Shown in pieces: positions 1 to 5,673 of a stretch of 6,414 bases of DNA. Under the pieces are notes generated by a model. That model ran no database searches, was not told the DNA's origin, and worked only from the letters and a program-made list of their open reading frames with translations. The DNA is from CAVXAE01 sp044225565 (GTDB lineage Bacteria > Pseudomonadota > Gammaproteobacteria > Steroidobacterales > Steroidobacteraceae). The stretch lies in the NCBI GenBank assembly GCA_044225565.1, contig JBGAIL010000309.1, positions 1 through 6,414 of the forward strand, in the 5' to 3' direction. Numbering within the stretch: the first letter of the stretch is position 1; every line of letters begins with the position of its first letter. A program made the position numbers and the translations under genes.

Positions 1-20
1 AACGGAGTCCCCGCGCGAAC

Positions 21-491
21 TCAAAGCCCGAGCTCTGACAGCCCTGGGTGATCGTCCGGCCTGCGACCGACCGGCCAGTGGTACTTGCGATCGGCCGCGG
101 CGATGGGCAGATCGTTGATGCTGGCGATGCGGCGCGCCATGTACCCGTCCGCATCGAACTCCCAGTTCTCGTTGCCGTAGGAGCGGTACCACTGGCCGCT
201 GTCGTCGTGCCATTCGTACGCGAAGCGCACGGCGATGCGGTTATCGTGGAAGGCCCACAGCTCCTTGATGAGCCGGTAGTCGAGCTCGCGCGCCCACTTG
301 CGCTCGAGGAATTTCACGATGGCCTCGCGGCCCGTGAAGAACTCCGCGCGGTTGCGCCATACGCTGTCGACCGTATAAGCCTGAGCCACCTTGACCGGGT
401 CCCGGCCGTTCCAGGCATCCTCTGCCAGGCGAACTTTCCTGGTCGCCGCCTCGCGGTCGAAGGGTGGCAAGGGTGGGCGCGGGGTGGTCAT
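21..491 (-). CDS. DUF1348 family protein (NTF2-like fold), intact copy
   Basis: This encodes 156 residues of the DUF1348 family, small soluble proteins of the nuclear transport factor 2 (SnoaL-like) fold whose biochemical role is not established. Family landmarks appear in order: RPPLPPFDREAATRKVRLAE near the N-terminus, WRNRAEFFTGREAIVKFL, KWARELDYRLIKELWAFHDN, RIAVRFAYEWHDDSGQWYRS, GNENWEF, then RRIASINDLPIA and the ending GRRPDDHPGLSELGL. Length and both ends match the family norm. I chose the ATG at 491 because GGAG lies five bases upstream and the protein starts MTTPRPPLPP. A start at 548 would add 19 unlikely residues. The gene is divergent from the peptidase gene, with 91 bases between the starts. 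There is no signal peptide, so it is probably cytoplasmic. A broken second copy lies at 4297-4745. Confidence 0.9.
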   Translation of the reverse strand: MTTPRPPLPPFDREAATRKVRLAEDAWNGRDPVKVAQAYTVDSVWRNRAEFFTGREAIVKFLERKWARELDYRLIKELWAFHDNRIAVRFAYEWHDDSGQWYRSYGNENWEFDADGYMARRIASINDLPIAAADRKYHWPVGRRPDDHPGLSELGL

Positions 492-582
492 TGTGGCTCC
501 GGAGTCTGCCTGGGCCAATGTGCTGCAGGAGCATACCGGGCTTGCCACAATAGCGACACCGTACTGCGAAGGACGTGATCAC
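492..582. promoter_or_regulatory. Divergent intergenic region between DUF1348 and peptidase genes
   Basis: This 91-base gap separates two divergent start codons and must hold promoters for one or both genes. I see Shine-Dalgarno-like GGAG for the minus-strand gene (500-497) and GAAGGA for the plus-strand gene (568-573, nine bases before ATG). No convincing -35/-10 pair stands out; TTGCCA at 542-547 is the best -35 candidate but has no good -10 partner. The same gap in the right arm is 4227-4296, about 20 bases shorter through indels. Confidence 0.45.
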
Positions 583-1948
583 ATGAGCCAAACCCTGATC
601 AAACGCTTGCCAGCGACGGCGGCCGCATTCGCGCTCATGACGAGCGCGATCATTGCTACCGCCGTGGCTGCCCAGGCCGCGTCGGGCGACGGCACGACGC
701 CCGATCCTCAAGCCACGGCCGACACCATCGGCAAGGAGGTGGCCCAGATCCGCGGCCTGCCCTTCAAGCACCCGGTTGGTGCCGAGACGCAGTCCGCGCA
801 GGAGTTTTCGAAATACGTCCAGCGGCAGATCGATGCGGAAGTGCCTCCCAGCGTCAGGCAGCACTATGGCCTCATCGTCAAGACGCTCGGACTGTACCGG
901 GGTCCGGTCATCGACGACTTCAATGCGATGATGACCTCGGTGATGGTCTCGCAGGCCGGCGCTTACTACGACCCGCAGAAGCAGCGCTTCTACATGCTCA
1001 TGAACCGCATGCCCGAGATGATGCGCGATGCGCTGTATTCCCACGAGCTTTATCACGCACTGCAGGACCAGTATTTCGACCTCTCCCGCTACATGGGCTG
1101 GGGGCAAGGGAGCCCGGGATTGAACAGCGATCAGAAGCTCGCGCGGGCTGCAGTGGTCGAGGGCGAAGCGACGTACATGATGACGCTGTGGATGTTCCAG
1201 AAGATGATGAACGGCGCACCGCCGCGCGAGGCTCTGGCGACGGCCGTCGAGATGCAGGCGGGCATGAGCATCGAGCAGATCCGCGCGATGCTGCAGAAGC
1301 CGCAGATGGGCGAACTGGTGGGAGAGGATATCCAGGCGGCGCTCGAATCGACCGACAAGATCCCGGCATTCATTCTCGAGGAGATGGTGGGGGCTTACCT
1401 CAAGGGAATGGGTTTCGTGTTCGCGGTGCAGGAGCAGGGGTGGCCCATGGTGGAGAAGCTCTACATAGAGTACCCGCCGCAGTCGACGGAGCACATTCTG
1501 CATCCGGAGAAATGGCTGGCGCGGGAGGCGGCGGTTGGGATCGAGTGGCCGGATCTCGGCAAGGTGGCCGAGCTCAAGGACTGGGAGTTGCTGGATAGCG
1601 ATGTGCTCGGGGAGTTTCGGTGGCGCAGTGTGTTCAAGGAGTATGGGCTGGCGAGTGGGGCGGAGATCCGCAGCGGCTGGCTGGGGCGGGGATCGGTATG
1701 CGGTGTTCAAGCGCAAGGGGTCCGAGATGCGACACGTTGTTGCTGCTGAGCACGGCATGGGATAGCAAGAAGGATGCGGAGGAGTTTGCGGGGGCGTATC
1801 GGCGCGTGTTGAAGATGAAGTACGCCGGCGCTCCTGTCGCATCGCAGATCGTGGAAGGACGCTCTGACGATTTCTATGGTCGTTGAAGGTGGAGACAGAG
1901 GCCGACACCGGTTCGCTGATGGAGACAAGAAGCGAGCGAAAGCGTTGA
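583..1948 (+). CDS. Exported HExxH metallopeptidase-like protein, frameshifted near its 3' end
   Basis: This is a predicted secreted or periplasmic zinc protease-like protein of an uncharacterised family. ATG 583 follows GAAGGA by nine bases and begins a Sec-type signal peptide (MSQTLIKRLP, then an Ala-rich hydrophobic stretch ending AVAAQAA). The zinc motif HELYH is at residues 154-158 within HELYHALQDQYFDL. EGEAT follows at about 193-197, and its Glu is the likely third ligand, as in gluzincin-type enzymes. The substrate is unknown. The frame is clean to about 1689. There a surplus G in the CTGGGGCGGGGAT context shifts it, and the open frame stops at 1749. The lost tail (DRYAVFKRKGS, LLLLSTAWDSKKDAEEFAG, AGAPVASQIVE) continues in other frames to a TGA at 1946-1948 that the right copy shares. 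The native protein would be about 450 residues. I am confident of the HExxH assignment but not of any function. Confidence 0.82.
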
Positions 1949-2106
1949 TGGCGATTGGCTGCGCCCCCACAAGCGTCCGCGGCGGCGCGTGCTCTCCGCC
2001 GTTCAGCCGGCACCGAGGAAATCACCAGTTGTGATCTCGAAGACATCCACTTTTACCGAGGTCAGGCGGTTATCGCTTCATCGTGTCCATCGAGCCGCCT
2101 TTTCCG
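1949..2106. other. Convergent gap between peptidase and nuclease genes (left copy)
   Basis: These 158 bases lie between the stop of the peptidase gene and the stop of the minus-strand DUF1016 remnant. No gene is visible. A hairpin CGGCGG/CCGCCG (1980-1985 with 1996-2001) and a degraded A/T-richer hairpin around 2016-2040 (GAAATCAC...GTGATCTC) are the left-arm counterparts of the better preserved hairpins at 2821-2881. The position suggests a shared, bidirectional transcription terminator. Confidence 0.4.
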
Positions 2107-2495
2107 TCATGCGCGCTGAGGCGCTACGGCGGCCTCACCGTTCAACTGGGCCATCCACTCTTCCAGCGTGCTGCGGTTCTCCTTGGAGGAAGGTAGGTCC
2201 GGTATTCCGACGCGAATGTTCGCGCCCTTCGGCAAAGTGATCTCCACGAGCGCATCGCGCTTTCGCGAGCAGAGCAGGATGCCGACCGTCGGGTCTCCTC
2301 CGGCAGTCGAACGTATCGATCAGAAGTAGTTCACGTACATCTGCATCTGGCCCGGGTCCTGGTGGGTGACTTCTCGAGCTTGAGATCGACCAGCACATAA
2401 CAGCGCAGCAGGCGGTTGTAGAACACGAGATCGACGTAGAAATGATCCTCGTCGAGGTGAAGCGCTTCTGCCGCGCCTCGACCCTTTCCCAGCTC
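2107..2495 (-). pseudogene. DUF1016/PDDEXK nuclease C-terminal fragment, cut at the fold
   Basis: This is the 3' end of a gene of the DUF1016 family (YhcG-like PDDEXK nuclease-domain proteins, often found near restriction or toxin-like loci). Reading inward from 2495, the residues are ELGKG, HLDEDHFYVDLVFYN, RCYVLVDLKLEK, then in shifted frames THQDPGQMQMYVNYF, VGILLCSR-like, KGANIRVGIPDLPSSKE and LEEWMAQLNGEAAVAPQRA, ending at TGA 2109-2107. The Asp of FYVDLVF and the D-L-K of LVDLKLEK fit PDDEXK catalytic positions. At least two frameshifts and a missing stretch after ELGKG break it. The N-terminal part is absent because the sequence folds back into the right arm. It cannot make a protein as written. 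The native gene is probably a complete nuclease outside this window. Confidence 0.8.
2381..2490. other. Single-copy spacer at the fold of the palindrome
   Basis: These 110 bases are the only part of 1-4763 present once. Read on the minus strand they encode the core of the DUF1016/PDDEXK nuclease domain, including HLDEDHFYVDLVFYN and RCYVLVDLKLEK. The minus-strand codons for ELGKG (2495-2484) start in the right arm and run into the spacer. At this point the right arm begins with AGCTCGAAGCTC, which is the DLKLEK region of the other orientation. The shared AGCTC (GAGCT on the other strand) is a microhomology of the kind expected at a fold-back or template-switch junction. Confidence 0.75.
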
Positions 2496-2760
2496 GAAGC
2501 TCACCCACCAGGACCTGGGCAGATGATCTTCGTGAACTACTTCGATCGATACGTTCGACTGCCGAATCCGACGGTCGGCATCCTGCTCTGCTCGCGAAAG
2601 CTATGATGCGCTCGTGGAGATCGCTGCCGAGGGCGCGAACATCTTCGCGTCGGAATACCGGACCTACCTTCCTCAAGGAGGGCTGCAGCAACGGCTGGAA
2701 GAGTGGATGGGTCCGGGCAGCTGGGCTGGTGAGGCCGCCGTAGCGCCTCAGCGCGCGACA
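2491..2760 (+). pseudogene. Second copy of DUF1016 nuclease C-terminal end
   Basis: This mirrors 2107-2380. Reading from the fold, the plus strand gives QMIFVNYFDRYVRLP and PTVGILLCSRK, then after a shift VEIAAEGANIFASEYRTYLP and LQQRLEEWMGPGSWAGEAAV, ending APQRA near 2755. The residue order matches the last ~90 residues of DUF1016 proteins, and several words (GANIFASEYR, VGILLCSR) read better here than in the left copy. The TGA that ends the left copy has lost its T here (GCGCGACAG), so the frame runs on past the gene. The catalytic core is missing, as it lies in the single-copy spacer on the opposite strand. Confidence 0.78.
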
Positions 2761-2820
2761 GAAAAAGGCGGCTCGATGGACACGATGAAGCGACCGCCTG
2801 ACCTCGGTAAAAGTGGATGT

Positions 2821-2847
2821 CTTGAGATCACAATCCGTGATTTCAAG
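2821..2847. terminator. Hairpin in convergent gap, candidate bidirectional terminator
   Basis: CTTGAGATCAC, five loop bases (AATCC), then GTGATTTCAAG form an 11-base-pair stem with one G-T pair. TTT follows on the plus strand. The hairpin lies between the ends of the plus-strand nuclease fragment and the minus-strand peptidase copy. The location suits a shared terminator, but there is no long T tract, so termination is inferred. The left-arm counterpart near 2016-2040 is degraded. Confidence 0.45.
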
Positions 2848-2857
2848 TTTGGCCGAA

Positions 2858-2881
2858 CGGCGGCGGGCTTACGCGCCGCCG
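2858..2881. terminator. GC-rich hairpin downstream of the peptidase copy
   Basis: CGGCGGCG (2858-2865) and CGCCGCCG (2874-2881) form an eight-base-pair perfect stem with an eight-base loop. It lies about 30 bases past the stop of the minus-strand peptidase copy and next to the hairpin at 2821-2847. No T run follows on either strand. It could be part of a terminator region or a simple GC-rich inverted repeat. The left-arm equivalent keeps six pairs (1980-1985 with 1996-2001). Confidence 0.35.
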
Positions 2882-2912
2882 CGGACGCTGTGGGGGGCGC
2901 AGCCAATCGCCA

Positions 2913-4226
2913 TCAACGCTTTCTCGCTCGCTTTACGGTCTCCATCAGCGAACCGGTGTCGGCCTCGTCTCCACCTTCAACGACCAGAACGTCGGTGCCG
3001 TCCTCCACGATCTGCGATGCGACGGGAGCGCCGGCGTGCTTCATCTTCAACACGCCGATACCCCCCGCAAACTCCTCCGCATCCTTCTTGCTATCCCATA
3101 CCGTGCTCAGCAGCAACAACGTCGCATCCGACCCCTTGCGCTTGAACACCGCATACCGATCCCGCCCCAGCCAGCCGCTGCGGATTCCGCCTCACTCGCC
3201 AGCCCTTACTCCTTGGAACACGCCACCGAAACTCCCCGAGCACATCGCTGTCCAGCAGCTCCCAGTCTCTGAGCTCGGCCACCTTGCCGAGATCGACCCA
3301 GTCGATCTTGCTGATCGCCGCCTCCCGCGCCAGCCATTTCTCCGGATGCAGAACGTGCTCCGTCGACTGCGGCAGGTACTCCCTGTAGAGCTTCTCCACC
3401 ATGGGCCATCCCTGCTCCTGCACGAACGCGAAACCCATTCCCTTGAGGTAGCCCCACCATCTCCTCGAGAATGAATGCCGGGATCTTGTCGGTCGATTCG
3501 AGCGCCGCCTGGATATCCTCTCCCACCAGTTCGCCATCTGCGGCTTCTGCAGCATCGCGCGGATCTGCTCGATGCCCATGCCTGCACCGACGGCCGTTGC
3601 CGAGCCTCGCGCGGCGACGGGTCATCATCTTCTGGAACATCCACAGCGTCATCATGTACGTCGCTTCGCCCTCGACCACTGCGGCCCGCGCGAGCTGCAG
3701 TCGCTGTTCGTCCAGACCACTTTGGCCATATAGCGGGAGAGATCGAAATACTGGTCCTGCAGCGCGTGATGCAGCTCGTGGGAATACAGCGCATCGCGCA
3801 TCATCTCGAGCATGCGGTTCGCGGGCATGTAGAAGCGCTGCTTCTGCGGGTCGTAGTAAGCGCCGGCCTGCGAGACCATCACCGAGGTCATCATCGCATT
3901 GAAGTCGTCGATGACCGGTCCCGGTAGTCCGAGCGTCTTGACGATGGGCCATAGTGCTGCCTGACGCTGGGAGGCACTTCCGCATCGATCTGCCGCTGGG
4001 CGTATTTCGAAAACTCCTGCGCGGACTGCGTCTCGGCACCAACCGGAGTGCTTGAAGGGCAGGCCGCGGATCTGGGTACCTCCTTGCCGATGGTGTCGGC
4101 CGGCTTGAGGATCGGGCGTCGTGCCGTCGCCCGGTCCTGGGCAGCCACGGCGGTAGCAATGATCGCGCTCGTCATGAGCGCGAATGCGGCACCGCCGTCG
4201 CTGGCCGTTTGATGAGTTTAGCTCAT
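2913..4226 (-). pseudogene. Second, multiply frameshifted copy of the HExxH metallopeptidase-like gene
   Basis: This mirrors 583-1948. The ATG at 4226 is followed by a stop at codon 3 (ATG AGC TAA) where the left copy has ATG AGC CAA. The frame then changes many times. Recognisable blocks include MTSAIIATAVAAQ, GAETQSAQEFSKYAQRQID, MMTSVMVSQAGAYYDPQKQ, HELHHALQDQYFDLSRYM (3780-3766 encodes HELHH, so the zinc motif is kept), ARAAVVEGEATYMMTLWMFQ, GIEQIRAMLQKPQM and ISKIDWVDLGKVAELRDWEL. The last 78 codons are open and give a better C-terminus than the left copy: AVFKRKGSDATLLLL at the frame entry, then VASQIVEDGTDVLVVEGGDE and LMETVKRARKR, with TGA at 2915-2913. As written it is non-functional. 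Either it has decayed or it is unpolished sequence. Confidence 0.85.
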
Positions 4227-4296
4227 GTAATCACGTCCTTCGCACGGTGTCGCTGGCAAGCCCGGTATGCTCCTGCAGCACATTGGCCAGGCCACG

Positions 4297-4745
4297 ATGA
4301 CCACCCCGCGCCTGCTCGCACCCTTCGACCGCGAGGCGGCGACCAGGAAGGGCAGAGGATGCCTGGAACGGTCGCGACCGCCGAAAGTCGCGCAGGCGTA
4401 CACAGTCGACGGCGTATGGCGCAGCCGCGCGGAGTTCTTTACCGTACGAGGTATCGACGAAATTTCTCGAGCGCAAGTGGGCGCGCAGCCTGCGACATCA
4501 TCAAGGAGCTGTGGGCCTTGCGATAACCGCATCGCCGTGCGCTTCGCGTACAGATGGCACGACGACAGCGGCGAAGGTAGCGCCGCTCCTGCAACGGCGA
4601 GAGACACAGCGGTTCGGTAAAACGTGCATGGCGCGCCATCGCCAGCATCAACGATCTGCCCATTGCCGCGGCCGATCGCAAGTACCGCTGGCCGGTCGGT
4701 CGCAGGCCGAGACGATCACCCAGGGCTGTCAAACTCAGGCTTTGA
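4297..4745 (+). pseudogene. Second, broken copy of the DUF1348 gene
   Basis: This mirrors the intact gene at 21-491. It starts MTTPRLLAPFDREAATRKG at ATG 4297. It then shifts frame repeatedly, keeping KVAQAYTVDGVWRSRAEFFT, KELWAL-like, DNRIAVRFAYRWHDDSGE and, in another frame, the INDLPIAAADRKYRWPVGR region. The block coding for WYRSYGNENWEF is garbled. The equivalent of the native stop is TGA at 4743-4745. The DUF3465 start codon lies 21 bases further on, so in the native genome these two genes would be tandem neighbours, possibly co-transcribed. Confidence 0.82.
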
Positions 4746-4766
4746 TTCGCGCGGGACTCCGTTTCA

Positions 4767-5248
4767 ATGAAGAAGCTCATCATCCCCACCCTCCTGGCCG
4801 CCGCTGCCGCATGGGCCTCTACGATCGTTTCGGCAGCAGCGAAACCGCGCTCTCCAAAGGAAAGCGCATTCGCCCCGCAAATCTCACTACGACGCGCGAG
4901 ACCTCGGCGTCAGACGCTGCTCTCCAGCGTCGCCAATCGCACCAGCGGTATCCAGGTGCAAGGCGAGGGCACCGTTTCCGGACGACGACAGGCTCCCGTC
5001 ATCAACTTCCTGGTCCGCCTCGCTTCCGGCCAGACGGTCCTCATCGACCCCAACATCGATCTTGCGCAACGGGTGCCGGCGCTCTCGAGAGCAGCGCGAA
5101 GGTGCCTTTGCGGGAGAGTACGAGTGGAATGAACGCGGCGGTGTCATCACTGGACCCATCACGATCATCCGGCCGGCACCCGGGAGGGTGGCGGTACTCG
5201 GAAGGGTATCGGTGGCTCGTCAGGCGCTGGCGCACTCATACCGGGTAG
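4767..5248 (+). pseudogene. DUF3465 family protein gene with frameshifts
   Basis: This matches the DUF3465 family, small exported gammaproteobacterial proteins of unknown function. The start at 4767 reads MKKLIIPTLLAAAAAW, a signal peptide or membrane anchor. Family words then occur in changing frames: SSVANRTSGIQVQGEGTVS, NFLVRLASGQTVLIDPNIDL, AQRVPAL, then AFAGEYEWNERGGVI, IHWTHHD-like (one C missing after GTCATC) and GRHPGGWRYSEGYRW. These correspond to the family core of a GTV strand, RLASGQT-L-I--NIDLA, GEYEWN-KGGVIHWTHHDP and HPGGW. At least three frame changes break it, although it lies outside the palindrome, so the errors are not explained by duplication decay. The likely stop is TAG 5246-5248, but the true C-terminus is uncertain. 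No strong Shine-Dalgarno sequence is visible. Confidence 0.72.
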
Positions 5249-5673
5249 GCATCTTCGGCGGGCAACCTCCGCGGGCTCCGACGCAGGATGCAGGCAAGCC
5301 GGAGCCGGCATCCAGCTATGCCACCACCTTGCGCGTCGCAGCAGCTCGTGGAGGCTACGAGAAGCTGCTCGTCTACTGGGGTGTGCTGGAAAGCGGGCAG
5401 GAGAACCTCTCGACACGGACCGTGTCCTGGGTGCCGGTGGTCGGCTGGTATCTGCCGGATCAGCGTCAGCGCATGCGGATCCGGCTCAAGCTCGCGTTGG
5501 TGGACGTGAAGACGGGGAACTGGGACTTGTTCGCGCCGGAACCCATCGAGGATCGCGCGATCAGCAGCATGCTGAATCGAGAGAAGGCGGACCAGGGCCA
5601 GGTCGAGCTGCTGAAGCGCAAGGCGTATCCCGCGGCCGTGCGGGCGTTGGAGGCTCGGTACGCTCAGCGTTGA
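5212..5673 (+). CDS. Unrecognised conserved-looking protein, start uncertain (possible lipoprotein)
   Basis: I do not recognise this family. The clean open frame ends at TGA 5671-5673. From about 5222 it reads HSYRVGIFGGQPPRAPTQDA, a Pro/Ala-rich linker (GKPEPASSYATT), then a folded-looking domain: LRVAAARGGYEKLLVYWGVL, TVSWVPVVGWYLPDQRQRMR, IRLKLALVDVKTGNWDLFAP, then a charged helical end (REKADQGQVELLKRKAYPAA, EARYAQR). The GGQPP context resembles a lipobox (GGC-Q) that has lost a base, and MRRWRT-like codons overlap the end of DUF3465 in another frame. A lipoprotein with a damaged start is therefore plausible but inferred. GTG 5212 is only the first usable in-frame start after the DUF3465 motifs; the true start is unknown. 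Its end overlaps the convergent glycosylase gene by ten bases. Confidence 0.6.
   Translation: MARQALAHSYRVGIFGGQPPRAPTQDAGKPEPASSYATTLRVAAARGGYEKLLVYWGVLESGQENLSTRTVSWVPVVGWYLPDQRQRMRIRLKLALVDVKTGNWDLFAPEPIEDRAISSMLNREKADQGQVELLKRKAYPAAVRALEARYAQR

Larger units (their letters stand above)
1..2380. repeat. Left arm of a giant imperfect inverted repeat
   Basis: The reverse complement of this stretch recurs at 2491-4763. Base 1 pairs with base 4763 (AACGGAGTCC against GGACTCCGTT), and the match runs inward to the TCGAGCT that ends at 2380. The arm carries a DUF1348 gene, a metallopeptidase-like gene and the 3' end of a DUF1016 nuclease gene. From 1 to about 1689 the coding frames are uninterrupted. 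From about 1690 inward, small indels appear. The repeat reaches the first base of the window, so its outer limit on this side cannot be seen. The arm may be a fold-back assembly or amplification artefact rather than a genomic repeat. Confidence 0.93.
2491..4763. repeat. Right arm of the giant inverted repeat, indel-rich
   Basis: This is the reverse-complement partner of 1-2380. It holds the same genes in mirrored order: DUF1016 3' end, metallopeptidase, DUF1348. A hand comparison of the first ~345 bases of the two peptidase copies gave about eleven differing sites, most of them 1-4 base insertions or deletions. As a result no gene in this arm keeps one frame. Long stretches, such as that coding for ESTDKIPAFILEEMVG, are identical in the two arms. 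The repeat stops at 4763, just before the DUF3465 start codon. Sequence beyond that is single copy. Confidence 0.93.

Noticed and set aside
241..2046. A 601-codon open frame on the minus strand across the peptidase gene
   Set aside because: It is antisense to the well-supported peptidase gene, has low-complexity Arg/His/Leu-rich composition and no family words except in the short part overlapping DUF1348. It is a GC-rich shadow frame.
2107..2760. Restriction, toxin-antitoxin or other defence island
   Set aside because: The DUF1016 piece is the only hint. It is a duplicated C-terminal fragment with no methylase, specificity subunit or antitoxin nearby.
2614..3474. A 286-codon plus-strand open frame
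   Set aside because: The first ~50 residues are the true end of the DUF1016 fragment. The rest runs through the hairpin gap and antisense to the peptidase copy because the native stop lost a base.
1..4763. Insertion sequence or composite transposon with long inverted termini
   Set aside because: There is no transposase, no target-site duplication and no short terminal repeat. The inverted arms are ordinary housekeeping-like genes meeting at a 110-base loop.
5062..5211. TTG at 5062 as the start of the unknown gene
   Set aside because: Residues from this start include GEYEWNERGGVI, which belongs to DUF3465. The frame is shared only because of an upstream frameshift.
4511..5248. A 245-codon open frame running from the DUF1348 copy into DUF3465
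   Set aside because: It links wrong-frame parts of two genes. Only its last ~20 residues (HPGGWRYSEGYRW) match DUF3465. It is a product of frameshifts, not a fusion gene.
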